64,000 bases of DNA, taken from Mercurialis annua (taxonomy: Eukaryota; Streptophyta; Magnoliopsida; Malpighiales; Euphorbiaceae). The stretch's first letter is position 1. Each line of letters begins with the position of its first letter. The notes under the pieces were generated by a model. The model did no database searches. It had not been told where the DNA came from and was given only the letters and a program-made list of their open reading frames with translations. Below, piece after piece: positions 1-13,668 of this stretch. Position numbers and translations under genes: made by a program. The DNA is taken from assembly GCF_937616625.2 (NCBI RefSeq), contig NC_065575.1, positions 22,988,001-23,052,000 on the forward strand. The letters run 5' to 3'.

Positions 1-3000
1 AAAAGGTGACACGTTTGGTTTTGTTACTAAACGTTCGTAAACCAAACGTTTGGACTTGTTTCGTATCGTTTTAAACATTTGGATTGGTTTCGTAACGTTT
101 TAAACGTTTGGTTTAAATCGCTAAAAAGGTGAAACGATTGGATTTGTTACGTAACGTTTAGCTTAAATCGCTAAAAAGGTGAAAGGTTTGGATTTGTTTT
201 GTAACTTTTCTAAACGTTTGGCTTGAATCGCTAAAAGGTGACACATTTGGATTTGTTTCATAACGTTCGGAAACGTTTGGAATTAATCGATAAAAAGGTG
301 AAACGTTTGGATTTGTTTTGCAACGTTTGGATTTGTTTTGCAACGTTTGGATTTGTTTTGCAACGTTTTAAACGTTTGGCTTAAATCGCTAAAAATGGAA
401 ACGTTTGGATTGGTTTCGTAACGTTTTAAATGTTTGGCTTCAATCTCTAAAAATGTGAAATGTTTGGATTTTTTTCGTAGCATTTGTAAACGTTTGGCTT
501 AAATCGTTAAAAAGGTGAAAAGTTTGGTTTTGTTTCATAACGATTGTAAATGTTATGCTTAATTCGCTTAAAAGATGAAACGTTTGGATTTGTTTCGTAT
601 CGTTTGTAAACGTTTGGCTTAAATCGATAAAAAGGGGAAACATTTAGTTGGTTTCGTAACGTTTTAAATGTTTGGCTTCAATCTCTAAAAATGTGAAATG
701 TTTGGAATTGTTTCGTAGCGTTTGTAAACGTTTGGCTTAAATCGTTAAAAAGGTGAAAAGTTTGTTTTTGTTTCGTAACGATTGTAAATGTTATGCTTTA
801 TTCGCTTAAAAGATGAAACGTTTGGATTTGTTTCGTAACGTTTGTAAACGTTTGGCTTAAATCGATAAAAAGGGGAAACATTTTTTTTTGTTTCGTAACG
901 TTTGTAAGGGTTTGGCTTAAATTGCTAAAAAGGTGAAACATTTGGATTTGTTTTGTGACGTTTGTAAACGTTTGGCTTAATTCGCTAAAAAGGTGAAACT
1001 TTTGGTTTTGTTTCCTAACATTTGTAAACGTTTGGCTTAAACCGCTAAAAATGTGAAACGTTTGGATTTGTTTTGAAACGTTTTAAACGTTTGGATTTGT
1101 TTCGTAATGTTTTAAATGTTTGGCTTAAATCGCTAAAAAGGTGAAACGTTTGGATTTGTTTCGTAACGTTTTAAATGTTTTGATTGGTTTTGTAACATTT
1201 TAAATATTTGTCTTAAATCGCTAAAAAGGTGAAACGTTTGGATTGGTGTCGTAATGTTTGTAAACATTTGCTACAATCGCTAAAAAGGGGAAACGTTTGG
1301 TTTTGTTTCTTAATGTTTGTAAACGTTTGGCTTAAATCGATAAAAAGGGGAAACATTTGGATTTGTTTCATACTGTTTTAAACGTTTGGATTGGTTTCGT
1401 AACGTTTTAAACGCTTCGCTTAAATTGTTAAAAAGGCGAAACATTTGGTTTTGCTACGTAACGTTCGTAAACGTTTGGCTTAAATCGCTAAAAAGGCAAA
1501 ACGTTTGGTTTTGTTTCTAAACGTTTGTAAAGGTTTTGTTTTAAATCGCTAAAAAGGTGAAAACTTTGGTTTTGTTTCGTAATGTTTGTAAACGTTCAGC
1601 TGAAATTGCTTAAAAGGTGAAACATTTGGATTTGTTACGTAACATTTGTAAACGTTTGGCTTAAATCGGTAAAAGGTTAAACGTTTGGATTTGTTTCGTA
1701 ACGTTCGTAAACGTTTGGCTTAAATCGCTAGAAAGGTGAAACGTTTTGATTTGTTTTGTAATATTTGTAAAGGTTTGGCTTAAATCGCTAAAAAGGCGAA
1801 GCGTTTGGTTTTGTTTCGTGACTTTTGTAAATGTTTGGCTTAAATCGCTAAGGAGGTGAAACGTTTGGTTTTTTTCGTCACGTTTGTAAATGTTTGGCTT
1901 AAATCGCTAAATATGGGAAACGTTTGGATTTGTTTCGTAACGTTTGTAAACGTTCGGCTTAGATCGCTAAAAATATGAAACGTTTGGATTTGTTTCATAA
2001 CATTTGTAAAGGTTTGGCTTAAATCGCTAAAAAGGCAAAGCGTTTGGTTTTGTTTCGTGACCTTTGTAAATGTTTGGCTTAAATCGCTAAAAATGGGAAA
2101 CGTTTGGATTTGTTTCGTAACGTTTGTAAACGTTGGGCTTAGATCGCTAAAAATGGGAAACGTTTGGATTTGTTTCATATCATTTGTAAACGTTTGGCTT
2201 AAATCGCTAAAAAGGGGAAACATTTGGATTTGTTTGGTAACGTTCGTAAACGTTTGGCTTAAATTGCTAAAAAGGCCAAATGTTTGGTTTTGTTTACCAA
2301 TGTTTGTAAACTTTTGGCTTAAATCGCTAAAAAGGTGAAACGTTTGGACTTGTTTCGTATCGTTTTAAATGTTTGGACTGGTTCCGTAACGTTTTAAACA
2401 TTTGGCTTAAATCGCTATAAAGGCGAAACGTTTCGATTTGTTGCGTAACGTTTGTAAACGTTTGGCCTAAATCGCTAAAAACGAGAAATGTTTGGTTTGT
2501 TTCGAGACGTTTGGAAAAGTTTGGCTTAAATCGCTAAAATTTAGAAACATTTGGATTTGTTTTCAAACATTTGTAAACGTTTAGCTTAAATAGCTAAAAA
2601 GGTGAAACGTTTGGAGTTTGTTTTGTAATGTTTTAAACGTCTGGATTTGTTTTGTAACGTTTAGAATGTTATAAACGTCTGGATTTGTTTTGTAACGTTT
2701 AGTATTGGTTTCATAACGTTTGGAAACATTTGGCTTCAATGGCTAAAAAGGTGAAACGTTTGGTTTTGTTTCGTAACGTTAGTAAACGTCTGGCTTATAT
2801 CGCTAAAAAGGTGAAACGTTTGGTTTTGTTTCGTAACGTTTGCAAATGTTTCGCTAAAAAGGTGAAACATTTGGATTTGTTTCGTAACGTTTGTAAATGT
2901 TGGGCTTAAATTGTTAAAAATGAGAAACGTTTGGATTTGTTTCGTAACATTTGTAAACGTTTGGCTTAAATCGCTATAAAGGGGAAACATTTGGATTTGT

Positions 3001-6000
3001 TTGGTAACATTCGTAAACGTTTGGCTGAAATCGCTAAAAAGGCGAAACGTTTGGTTTTGTTTCGCAATGTTTGTAAACGTTTGGCTTAAATCACTAAAAA
3101 GGTGAAACGTTTGGACTTGTTTCGTAAAGTTTTAAACTTTTGGATTGGGTTCGTAACGTTTTAAATGTTTGTCTTAAATCGTTAAAAAGGTGAAATGATT
3201 GGATTTGTTACGTAACGTTTGTAAACGTTTGGCTTAAATCGCTAAAAAGGTGAAATGTTTGGATTTGTTTTAAAACGTTTGTAAACGTTTGGCTTAAATC
3301 GCTAAAAGGTGACACATTTGGATTTGTTACGTAACGTTCGGAAACATTTGGCATTAATCGTTAAAAAGGTGAAACGTTTGGATTTGTTTCGTAACGTTTG
3401 TAAACGGTTGGCTTAAATCGCTAAAAATGGGAAACGTTTGCATTAGTTTCGTAACATTTTAAATGTTTGGCTTCAATCTCTAAAAATGTGAAATGTTTGG
3501 ATTTGTTTCGTAGCGTTTGTAAACGTTTGGCTTAAATCGTTAAAAAGATGAAATGTTTGGTTTTGTTTCGTAACGTTTGTAAATGTTAGGCTTAATTAGC
3601 TTAAGAGATGAAACGTTTGGATTTTTTTCGTAACGTTTGTAAACATTTGGCTTAAATCGATAAAAACGGGAAACGATTTGTTTTGTTTCTTAACATTTGT
3701 AAAGGTTTGGCTTATATTGCTAAAAAGGTGAAAAATTTGGATTTGTTTCGTAATGTTGTTAACATTTGGCTTAAATCACTAAACAAATGAAACGTTTGGT
3801 TTTGTTTCCTGGCGTTTATAAATGTTTGGCTTAAACCGCTAAAAATATGAAATGTTTGGATTTGTTTCTAAACGTTTTAAACTTTGGATTTGTTTCGTAA
3901 TGTTTTAAACGTTTGGCTTAAATCGCTAAAAAGGTGAAACAATTGGACTGGTTTGGTAACGTTTTAAATGTTTGGCTTAAATCGCTAAAAAGGTGAAACA
4001 TTTGGATAGATTTCGTAATGTTTGAAAACATTTCGCTACAATCGCTAAAAAGATGAAACGTTTGGTTTTGTCTCTTGATGTTTGTAAACGTTTGGCTTAA
4101 ATCGCTAAAAAGGGGAAACGTTTGGATTTGTTTTGGATTGGTTTCGTAACGTTTGAATGTTTGGCTTAAATCGCTAAAAAGGCGAAACGTTTCGTTTTGT
4201 TACGTAACGTTCGTAAACGTTTGGCTTAAATCGCTAAAAAGGAGAAACGTTTGGTTTTGTTTCTAAATGTTCGTAAACATTTGGTTTTAAATCGCTAAAA
4301 AGGTGAAAAGTTTGGTTTTGTTTCGTAATGTTTGTAAACGTTTGGCTGAAATTGCTTAAAAGGTGAAACATTTGGATTTGTTACGTAACGTTTGAAAACG
4401 TTTGGCTTAAATCGGTAAATGGGGAAACGTTTGGATTTGTTTTGTAACGTTCGTAAACGTTTGGCCTAAATCGCTAAAACGGAGAAACGTTTGGATTTGT
4501 TTTGTAACGTTTGTAAACGTTTGGCTTAAATCGCTAAAAAGGTGAAATGTTTGGATTTCTTTTGTAACTTTTGTAAACGTTTGGCTTAAATCGCTAAAAG
4601 GTAAAAAGTTTGGATTTTTTTCGTAACATTCGTAAACATTTGGCTTGAATATCTAAAAAGATGAAATGTTTGGATTTGATTCGTAACGTTTGTAAACGTT
4701 TGGAATACATCGCTAAAAAGTTGAAACGTTTGGATTTGTTTCGTGACGTTTGTAAACGTTTAGCTTAAATCGCTAAAAAGGTGAAACGTTTGGTTTTGTT
4801 TCGTGACGTTTGTAAACGTTTGGCTTAACTCGCTAAAAAGGTCAAACGTTTGATTTTGTTTCGTGACGTTTGTAAACGTTTGGCTTAAAACGCTAAAAAG
4901 GTGAAACGTTTGGTTTTGTTTCTAAACGTTCGTAAACCAAGCGTTTGGACTTGTTTCGTATCGTTATAAACATTTGGATTGGTTTCGTAACGTTTTAAAC
5001 GTTTGGTTTAAATCGCTAAAAAGGTGAAACGATTGGATTTGTTACGTAACGTTTAGCTTAAATCGCTAAAAAGGTGAAAGGTTTGGATTTGTTTTGTAAC
5101 TTTTCTAAACGTTTGGCTTAAATCGCTAAAAGGTGACACATTTGGATTTGTTTCATAACGTGTGGATACGTTTGGAATTAATCGTTAAAAAGGCAAAACG
5201 TTTGGATTTGTTTCGTAACGTTTTTAAACGTTTGGCTTAAATCGCTAAAAATGGGAAATGTTTGGATTGGTTTCGTAACGTTTTAAATGTTTGGCTTCAA
5301 TCTCTAAAAATGTGAAATGTTTGGATTTATTTCGTAGCGTTTGTAAACGTTTGGCATAAATCGTTAAAAAGGTGAAAAGTTTGTTTTTGTTTCGGACGAT
5401 TGTAAATGTTAGGCTTAATTCGCTTAAAAGATGAAACGTTTGGATTTGTTTCGTAACGTTTGTAAACGTTTGTCTTATATCGATAAAAATGGGAAACATT
5501 TTGTTTTGTTTCGTAACGTTTGTAAAGGTTTGGCTTAAATTGCTAAAAAGGTGAAACCTTTGGATTTGTTTCGTGACGTTTGTAAACGTTTGTCTTAAAT
5601 CACTAAACAGGTAAAACGTTTGGTTTTGTTTTCTAATGTTTGTAAACGTTTGGCTTAAACCGCTAAAAATATGAAACGTTCGGATTTGTTTCGAAACATT
5701 TTAAACGTTTGGATTTGTTTCGTAATGTTTTAAATGTTTGGCTCAAATCGCTAAAAAGGTGAAACATTTGGATTTGTTTCGTAACGTTTTAAATGTTTTA
5801 ATTGGTTTTGTAATATTTTAAATATTTGGCTTAAATCGCTAAAAATGTGAAACATTTGGATTGGTTTCGTAATGTTTGAAAACATTTGGCTACAATCGCT
5901 AAAAAGGTGAAACGTTTGGTTTTGTCTCTCAATGTTTGTAAACATTTGGCTTAAATCGCTAAAAAGGGGAAACGTTTGGATTTGTTTTGGATTGGTTTCG

Positions 6001-9000
6001 TAACGTTTTAAATGTTTGTATTAAATCGCTAAAAAGGCGAAACGTTTCGTTTCGTTAAGTAACGTTCGTAAATGTTAGCCTTAAATCGCTAAAAAGGCGA
6101 AACGTTTGGTTTTGTTTCTAAACGTTCGTAAACGTTTGGTTATAAATCGCTAAAGAGGTGAAAAGTTTGGTTTTGTTTCGTAATGTTTGTAAACGTTTGG
6201 ATAAAATTGCTTAAAAGGTGAAACATTGGATTTCTTACGTAACGTTTGTAAACGTTTGGCTTAAATAGGTAAAAGGTGAAACGTTTGGATTTGTTTCGTA
6301 ACGTTCGTAAATGTTTGGCCTGAATCGCTAAAAAGGCGAAACGTTTGGATTTGTTTTGTAACGTTTGTAAACGTTTGGCTTAAATCGCTAAAAAGGTGAA
6401 AAGTTTTTATTTCTTTTATAACGTTTGTAAACGTTTGGCTTATATCGCTAAAAGGTAAAACGTTTGGATTTTTTCATAATGTTCTTAAACGTTTGGCTTA
6501 AATAGCTAAAAAGGTGAAACGTTTGTATTTGTTTAGTAACATTCGTAAACGTTTGGCTTAAATCGCTAAAAAGGCGAAACGTTTGGTTTTGTTTCACAAT
6601 GTTTGTAAACGTTTGGCTTAAATCGCTAAAAAGGTGAAACGTTTGGACTTGTTTCGTATCGTATTAAACATTTTGATTGGTTTCGTAATGTTTTAAACGT
6701 TTGGTTTAACTTGCTAAAAAGGTGAAACGATTGGATTTGTTACGCAACGTTTAGATTAAATCGCTAAAAAGGTGAAATGTTTGGATTTGTTTTGTAACGT
6801 TTGTAAACGTTTGGCTTAAAGCGCTAAAAGGTGACACATTTGGATTTGTTACGTAACGTTCAGAAACGTTTGGCATTAATCGTTAAAAGGGGAAACGTTT
6901 GGATTTATTTCGTAACGTTTGTAAACGTTTGGCTTAAATCGCTAAAAATGGGAAACATTTGCATTGGTTTCGTAACATTTTAAATGTTTGGCTTCAATCT
7001 CTAAAAATGTGAAATGTTTGGATTTGTTCCGTAGTGTTTGTAAACGTTTGGCTTAAATCGTTAAAAAGGTGAAACGTTTGGTTTTGTTTCGTAACGTTTT
7101 TAAATGTTAGGCTTAATTCGCTTAAAAGATGAAACGTTTGGATTTGTTTCGTAACAATTGTAAACGTTTGGCTTAAATCGATAAAAAGGAGAAACGTTTT
7201 GTTTTGTTTCGTAACGTTTGTAAAGGTTTTGCTTAAACTGCTAAAAAGGTGAAACATTTGCATTTGTTTCGTGACGTTTGTAAACATTTGGCTTAAATCA
7301 CTAAACAGGTGAAACGTTTGGTTTCGTTACCTAATGTTTGTAAACGTTTGGCTTAAACCGCTAAAAATATGAAACGTTCGGATTTCTTTCAAAACATTTT
7401 AAACGTTTGGATTTGTTTTGTAATGTTTTAAATGTTTGGCTTAAATCGCTAAAAAGGTGAAACGTTTGGATTTGTTTCGTAACGTTTTAAATGTTTTGAT
7501 TGATTCTGTAACATTTTAAATATTTGGCTTAAATAGCTAAAAATGTGAAACATTTGGATTGGTTTCGTAATGTTTGAAAACATTTGGCTAGATTCGCTAA
7601 AAAGGTGAAACATTTGGTTTTGTCTCTTAATGTTTGTAAATGTTTGGCTTAAATCGCTAAAAAAGGGTAACGTTTGGATTTGTTTTGGATTGGTTGCGTA
7701 ACGTTTTAAATGTTTGTTTTAAATCGCTAAATAGGCGAAACGTTTCGTTTTGTTACGTAACGTTCGTAAATGTTAGCGTTAAATCGCTAAAAAGAGGAAA
7801 CGTTTGGTTTTGTTTCTAAACGTTCGTAAACGTTTGGTTTTAAATCGCTAAAAAGGTGAAAAGTTTGGTTTTGTTTCGTAATGTTTGTAAATGTTTGGCT
7901 AAAATTGCTTAAAAGGTGAAACATTTGGATTTCATACGTAACGTTTGTAAACATTTGGCTTAAATCGGTAAAAGGTGAAACGTTTGGAGTTGTTTCGTAA
8001 CGTTCGCAAACGTTTGACCTGAATCGCTAAAAAGGCGAAACGTTTGGATTTGTTTTGTAACGTTTGTAAACGTTTGGCTTAAATCGCTAAAAAGGTGAAA
8101 AGTTTTGATTTCTTTTGTAATGTTTGTAAACGTTTGTCTTAAATCGCTAAAAGGTAAAACGTTTGGATTTTTTTCGTAACGTTCGTAAACGTTTGGCTTA
8201 AATAGCTAAAAAGGTGAAACGTTTGTATTTGATTCGTAACGTTTGTAAACGTTTGGAATACATCGCTAAAAAGGTGAAACGTTTGTATTTTTTTCGTGAC
8301 GTTTGTAAACATTTGGCTTAACTTGCTAAAAAGGTGAAACGTTTGGTTTTGTTTCGTGACGTTTGTAAACCTTTGGCTTAAATCGCTAAAAAGGTGAAAT
8401 GTTTGGTTTTGTTTCATGACGTTTGTAAACATTTGGCTTAAATCTCTAAAATTTAGAAACATTTGGATTTGTTTCGTAACGTTTTAAACGTTTGGATTGG
8501 TTTCGTAACGTTTTAAACATTTGGCATATATCGCTAAAAAGGTTAAACGTTTGGATTTGTTTTCAAACTTTCGTAAACGTTTGGCTTAAATAACTAAAAA
8601 GGTGAAACATTTGGATTTGTTTCGTAAAGTTTGAAACATTTGGATTGGTTTTGTAACGTTTTGAATGTTTGGCTTAAATCGCTAAAAAGGTGAAACATTT
8701 GTATTGGTTTCTTAACGTTTGAAAACATTTGGCTTTAATCGCTAAAAAGGTGAAACGTTTGGTTTTGTTTCGTAACGTTTGTAAACGTCTTGCTTACATC
8801 GCTGAAAAGGTGAAACATTTGGTTTTGTTTCGTAACGCTTGTAAACGTTTCGCATAAATCGCTAAAAAGGTGAAACATTTGGATTTGTTTCGTAACGTTT
8901 GTAAACGTTGGGCTTAAATTGCTAAAAATGTGAAACGTTTGGATTTCTTTCGTAACATTTGTAAACGTTTGGCTTAAATCGCTAAAAAGGTGAAATGTTT

Positions 9001-12000
9001 GGATTTGTTTGGTAACATTCATAAATGTTTGGCTTAAATCGCTAAAAAGGCGAAACGTTTGATTTTGTTTCGCAATGTTAGTAAACATTTGGCTTAAATC
9101 GCTAATAAGGTGAAATATTTGGACTTGTTTCGTATCGTTTTAAACATTTGGATTGGTTTCGTAACGTTTTAAACGTTTGGTTTAAATTGCTAAAAAGGTG
9201 AAACGATTGGATTTGTTACGTAACGTTTCGCTTAAATCGCTAAAAAGGTGAAAGGTTTGGATTTGTTTTGTAACTTTTGTAAACGTTTGGCTTAAATCGC
9301 TAAAAGGTGACACATTTGGATTTTTTCATAACGTTCGGAAACGTTTGGAATTAATCGTTAAAAAGGTGTGACGTTTGGATTTGTTTCGTAACGTTTTTAA
9401 ACGTTTGGCTTAAATCACTAAAAATGGGAAACGTTTGGATTGGTTTCGTAATGTTTTAAATGTTTGGCTTCAATCTCTAAAAATGTGAAATGTTTGGAAT
9501 TGTTTCGTAGCGCTCGTAAACGTTTGGCATAAATCGTTAAAAAGGTGAAAAGTTTATTTTGTTTCGGAACGATTGTAAATGTTAGGCTTAATTCGCTTAA
9601 AAGATGAAACGTTTGGATTTGTTTCGTAACGTTTGTAAACGTTTGGCTTATATCGATAAAAATGGGAAACATTTTGTTTTGTTTCGTAACGTTTGTAAAG
9701 GTTTGACTTAAATTGCTAAAAAGGTGAACCTTTGGATTTGTTTCGTGACGTTTGTAAACGTTTGGATTAAATCACTAAAAAGGTGAAACTTTTGGTTTTG
9801 ATTCCTAACATATGTAAACGTTTGGCTTAAACCGCTAAAAATGTGAAACGTTTGGATTTGTTTTGAAACGTTTTAAACGTTTGGATTTGTTTTGTAACAT
9901 TTTAAATGTTTGGCTTAAATCGCTAAAAAGGTGAAACGTTTGGATTGGTTTCGTAATGTTTGTAAACATTTGGCTACAATCGCTAAAAAGGTGAAACGTT
10001 TGGTTTTGTTTCTTAATGTTTGTAAACGTTTGGCTTAAATCGCCAGAAAGGGGAAACGTTTGGATTTGTTTCGTATTGTTTTAAACGTTTGGATTGGTTT
10101 CATAACGTTTTAAACGTTTGGCTTAAATCGCTAAAAAGGCGAAATATTTGGTTTTGTTACGTAACGTTCGTAAACGTTTGGCTTAAATCGCTAAAAAGGC
10201 AAAACATTTGGTTTTGTTTCTAAACGTTTGTAAACGTTTGGTTTTAAATCGCTAAAAAGGTGAAAACTTTGGTTTTATTTCCTAATGTTTGTAAACGTTT
10301 GGCTGAAATTGCTTAAATGGTGAAACATTTGGATTTGTTACGAAACGTTTGCAAACGTTTGGCTTAAATCTGTAAAAGGGGAAACGTTTGGATTGGTTTC
10401 GTAACGTTCGTAAACGTTTGGCTTAAATCGCTAAAAATTTGAAACATTTGGATTGGTTTTGTAACGTTTGTAAATGTTGGGCTTAAATTGCTAAAAAGGC
10501 GAACCGTCTGGTTTTGTTTTGTGACTTTTGTAAACGTTTGGCTTAAATCGCTAAGGAGGTGAAAAGTTTGGTTTTTTTCGTCACGTTTGTAAATGTTTTG
10601 CTTCAATCGCTAAAAATGTGAAACGTTTAGATTTGTTTCGTATCGTTTCTAGACGTTAGGCTTAAATTGCTAAAAATGCGAAACGTTTGGATTTGTTTCG
10701 TAACATTTGTAAACGTTTGGCTTAAATCGCTAAGAAGGGGAAACATTTAGATTTGTTTGGTAACGTTCGTAAACGTTTGGCTTAAATCGCTAAAAAGGCA
10801 AAACGTTTGGTTTTGTTACGCAATGTTTGTAAACGTTTGGCTTAAATCGCTAAAAAGGTGAAACGTTTGGACTTGTTTCGTATCGTTTTAAACGTTTGGA
10901 TTGGTTTCGTAATGTTTTAAACATTTGGCTTAAATCGCTAAAAAGGTGAAATGTTTGGATTTGTTAAGTAACGTTTGTAAACGTTTGGCCTAAATCGCTA
11001 AAAAGTTGAAATGTTTGGATTTGTTTTGCAACTTTTGTAAACGTTTTGTTTAAATCTCTAAAAGGTGAAACATTTGGATTTGTTTCGTAACGTTCGGAAA
11101 CATTTGGCATTAATAGTTAAAAAGGGGAAAGGTTTGGATTTATTTCGTAACGTTTGTAAACGTTTGGCTTAAATCGCTAAAAATGGGAAACATTTGCATT
11201 GGTTTCGTAACATTTTAAAAGTTTGGCTTCAATCTCTAAAAATGTGAAATGTTTGGATTTGTTTCGTAGCGTTTGTAAACGTTTGGCTTAAATCATTAAA
11301 AAGGTGAAACGTTTGGTTTTGTTTCGTAACGTGTGTAAATGTTTGGCTTTATTCGCTAAAAAGATTAAACATTTGGATTTTTTTCGTAACGTTTGTATAC
11401 GTTTGGCTTAAATCGATAAAAAAGGGAAACATTTTATTTTGTTTCGTAACGTTTGTAAACGTTTGGCTTAAATTGCTAAAAAGGTGAAACATTTGGATTT
11501 GTTTCGTGACGTTTGTAAACATTTGGCTTAAATCTATAAAAAGGTGAATCGTTTTGTTTTGTTTCCTAACGTTTGTAAATGTTTGGCTTAAACCGCCAAA
11601 AATATGAAACGTTTGGATCTGCTTCGAAACGTTTTAAAGGTTTGGATTTATTTCGTAATGTCTTAAATGTTTGGCTTAAATTGCTAAAAAGGTGAAACAT
11701 TTTGATTTGTTTCATAACGTTTTAAATATTTTGATTCGTTTTGTAAAGTTTTAAATGTTTGGCTTAAATCGCTAAAAAGGTCATTTGGATTGGTTTTGTA
11801 ATATTTGTAAACATTTGGCTACAATCGCTAAAAAGGTGAAACGTTTGGTTTTGCTTCTAAATATTTGTAAATGTTTGGCATAAATCGCTAAAAAGGGGAA
11901 ACGTTTTTATTTGCTTCGTATTGTGTTAAACGTTTGGATTGGTTTCGTAACATTTTAAACGTTTGGCTTAAATCGCTAAAAGGGTGAAACGTTTGGATTT

Positions 12001-12092
12001 GTTACGTAACGTTTGTAAACATTTGGCTTAAATCGCTAAAAGGTGAAACGTTTGGATTTGTTTCGTAACGTTCGTATACGTTTGGCTTAAAT
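1..12092 (+). repeat. 60-bp dimeric satellite array, block 1
   Basis: Tandem array with a basic unit of 60 bp. Half A (30 bp) starts GTTTGGATTTG and ends TTTGTAAAC; half B (30 bp) starts GTTTGGCTTAAATCGC and ends AAGGTGAAAC. A 29-bp variant of A (GTTTGGATTGG to TTTTAAAC) is often inserted, giving an 89-bp unit. Copies differ by roughly 5-20 percent, mostly CG to TG or CA. There is no gene: long antisense frames exist only because 60 is a multiple of 3 and one frame lacks stops. The strand given is that of the unit as described here. Family identity is unknown to me. Confidence 0.95.
12088..12092. repeat. Target site duplication, left copy (copia)
   Basis: TAAAT just before the 5' LTR. It matches TAAAT at 20693-20697 just after the 3' LTR; 5 bp is the usual length for LTR elements. 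Confidence 0.85.
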
Positions 12093-13289
12093 TGTTAGTA
12101 GTATGTGCCCTAGGGCCATTTGATCATGTATATTTGTAGAACTAATCCCAATGGCAAAGATATATATGTTCTAATTGAACTAAGTGTCTCATCAACTAAG
12201 TGTTCATTTATTACGTATTGTCCTTATCACATTGTGATAGAATCTATTCTTAAGGTGTTAAGAATATGAGTTACAGATTTTATTATACATGTGATCTAAA
12301 TAACAGTTCATGATCGATGGGGTCCTACGAATAAGGGCATCGTATTATCCCGGAAAGATTGTCACCTCTGTTTATTCTCCTGATTAGTAAGGAGTTACTA
12401 ATTATAGGAAGTAGTGAGTCTCATACTACTTGATGGAGATCAGGATAAACATGTGGACACTCAAGATGTTGAGTGGGTCGAACAAGTGACGCTAGATGAC
12501 TTATACATGGTATTTCATCAAAGTCAATTTAATGTCATCTAGTTCATAATTGTACATATGTCCTTTGACTTGCGGTGACACTATCTTGTATATAGGTGAT
12601 TAGAGTTTGATACTCCTTATCCCTAGATCTTTCATGAGCTAGGGTCGCGGAATGTGTTGGCTCTAGTTAGTTGTATATAGAGATAGGGGTTTAACCAAGA
12701 GAGGATTTATCACTCCGGATGAATGGAGAAAAGATTCTATGCTATCTCAAATTGTTCTTGATGGATGATAAAACCTGCGCGGGTGTATATGACTTACTTA
12801 GAAAGTTGTTTCTAGTGGAAGTCATATTTATCAAGAATAAGAACTGAGATGAGGTTATATGATTAAGACAAACAGTGTTTGACTTAACCGTGACACTAGT
12901 CGAGATCGGAATCTTAGATGAAGGGAATTTTGAGTGTACGATAATTATGAACATTGGTTCATAAAGAATGCATCGAAACATTCATATCTATTTGGGGGTC
13001 GTGATATGTTGCTAGACGTCACTCACGATCTACGAGAATTAATAATTAATGGGATTTAATTATTTAATATAAGAAAGGCGTTTCTTATGACTCTCGTTGC
13101 CATATAGATGTGAACCTAGTTAGTCACACACAATAGGGTGTGCAACCGATTGAGTTTACGAGAGATCGATTTCATATAGATACTAGCATATCTCGGAAAT
13201 TAATCTAAGATGAAAAACAAGTATAAATTAGGGACTAATTTGTAAGAGTTATAAATTAGTAAGCACCTAATTGTATTTTAACCAAGTTA

Positions 13290-13452
13290 ATGTGATGATG
13301 TCATGTGATGATGTCACGATGATGTCATGTGATGATGTCACGATGATGTCGTATGATGATGTCACGTGATGATGTCATGTGATGATGTCACGATGATGTC
13401 ATGTGATGATGTCACGATGATGTCATGTGATGATGTCACGATGATGTCATGT
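13290..13452 (+). repeat. 24-bp tandem repeat in copia 5' LTR
   Basis: Alternating GATGATGTCATGT and GATGATGTCAC segments form a tandem array of 24-bp units upstream of the LTR TATA box. This LTR has exactly one more unit than the 3' LTR, which accounts for the whole 24-bp length difference. Confidence 0.85.
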
Positions 13453-13461
13453 ATGTCTCTG

Positions 13462-13650
13462 TGTGTGACACCTAGCATCCGACGTGTCAGAAGGTGGCAA
13501 CACCTATGCTTGATGTGTGACACCTAGCATGTGATGTGTCAGATGGTGGTAACACCTATGCTTGGTGTGTGACACCTAGCATGTGAGGTGTCGAATGGTG
13601 GCAACACCTTTGCTTGGTGTGTGACACCTAGCATGTGAGGTGTTGCATTC
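13462..13650 (+). repeat. 52-bp tandem repeat in copia 5' LTR
   Basis: Units beginning TGTGTGACACCTAGCAT start at 13462, 13514, 13566 and 13618, exactly 52 bp apart; the last is partial. The array ends about 20 bp before the TATA box, a position expected for U3 promoter or enhancer sequence. Regulatory function is inferred. Confidence 0.85.
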
Positions 13651-13668
13651 TTAAGCAAAGCTCTACCC

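Noticed and set aside
158..9672. Many minus-strand frames of 60-127 codons across the first satellite array
   Set aside because: They are one open frame of a 60-bp tandem repeat, recur in every array, and break wherever a unit has an indel.
1..12092. CRISPR array, because of regular about 30-bp repeats
   Set aside because: There are no unique spacers; both halves of each unit repeat, and the context is a plant genome.
12742..12981. 79-codon minus-strand frame, duplicated at 19344-19583
   Set aside because: Lies in both copia LTRs; its perfect conservation reflects LTR identity, not selection.
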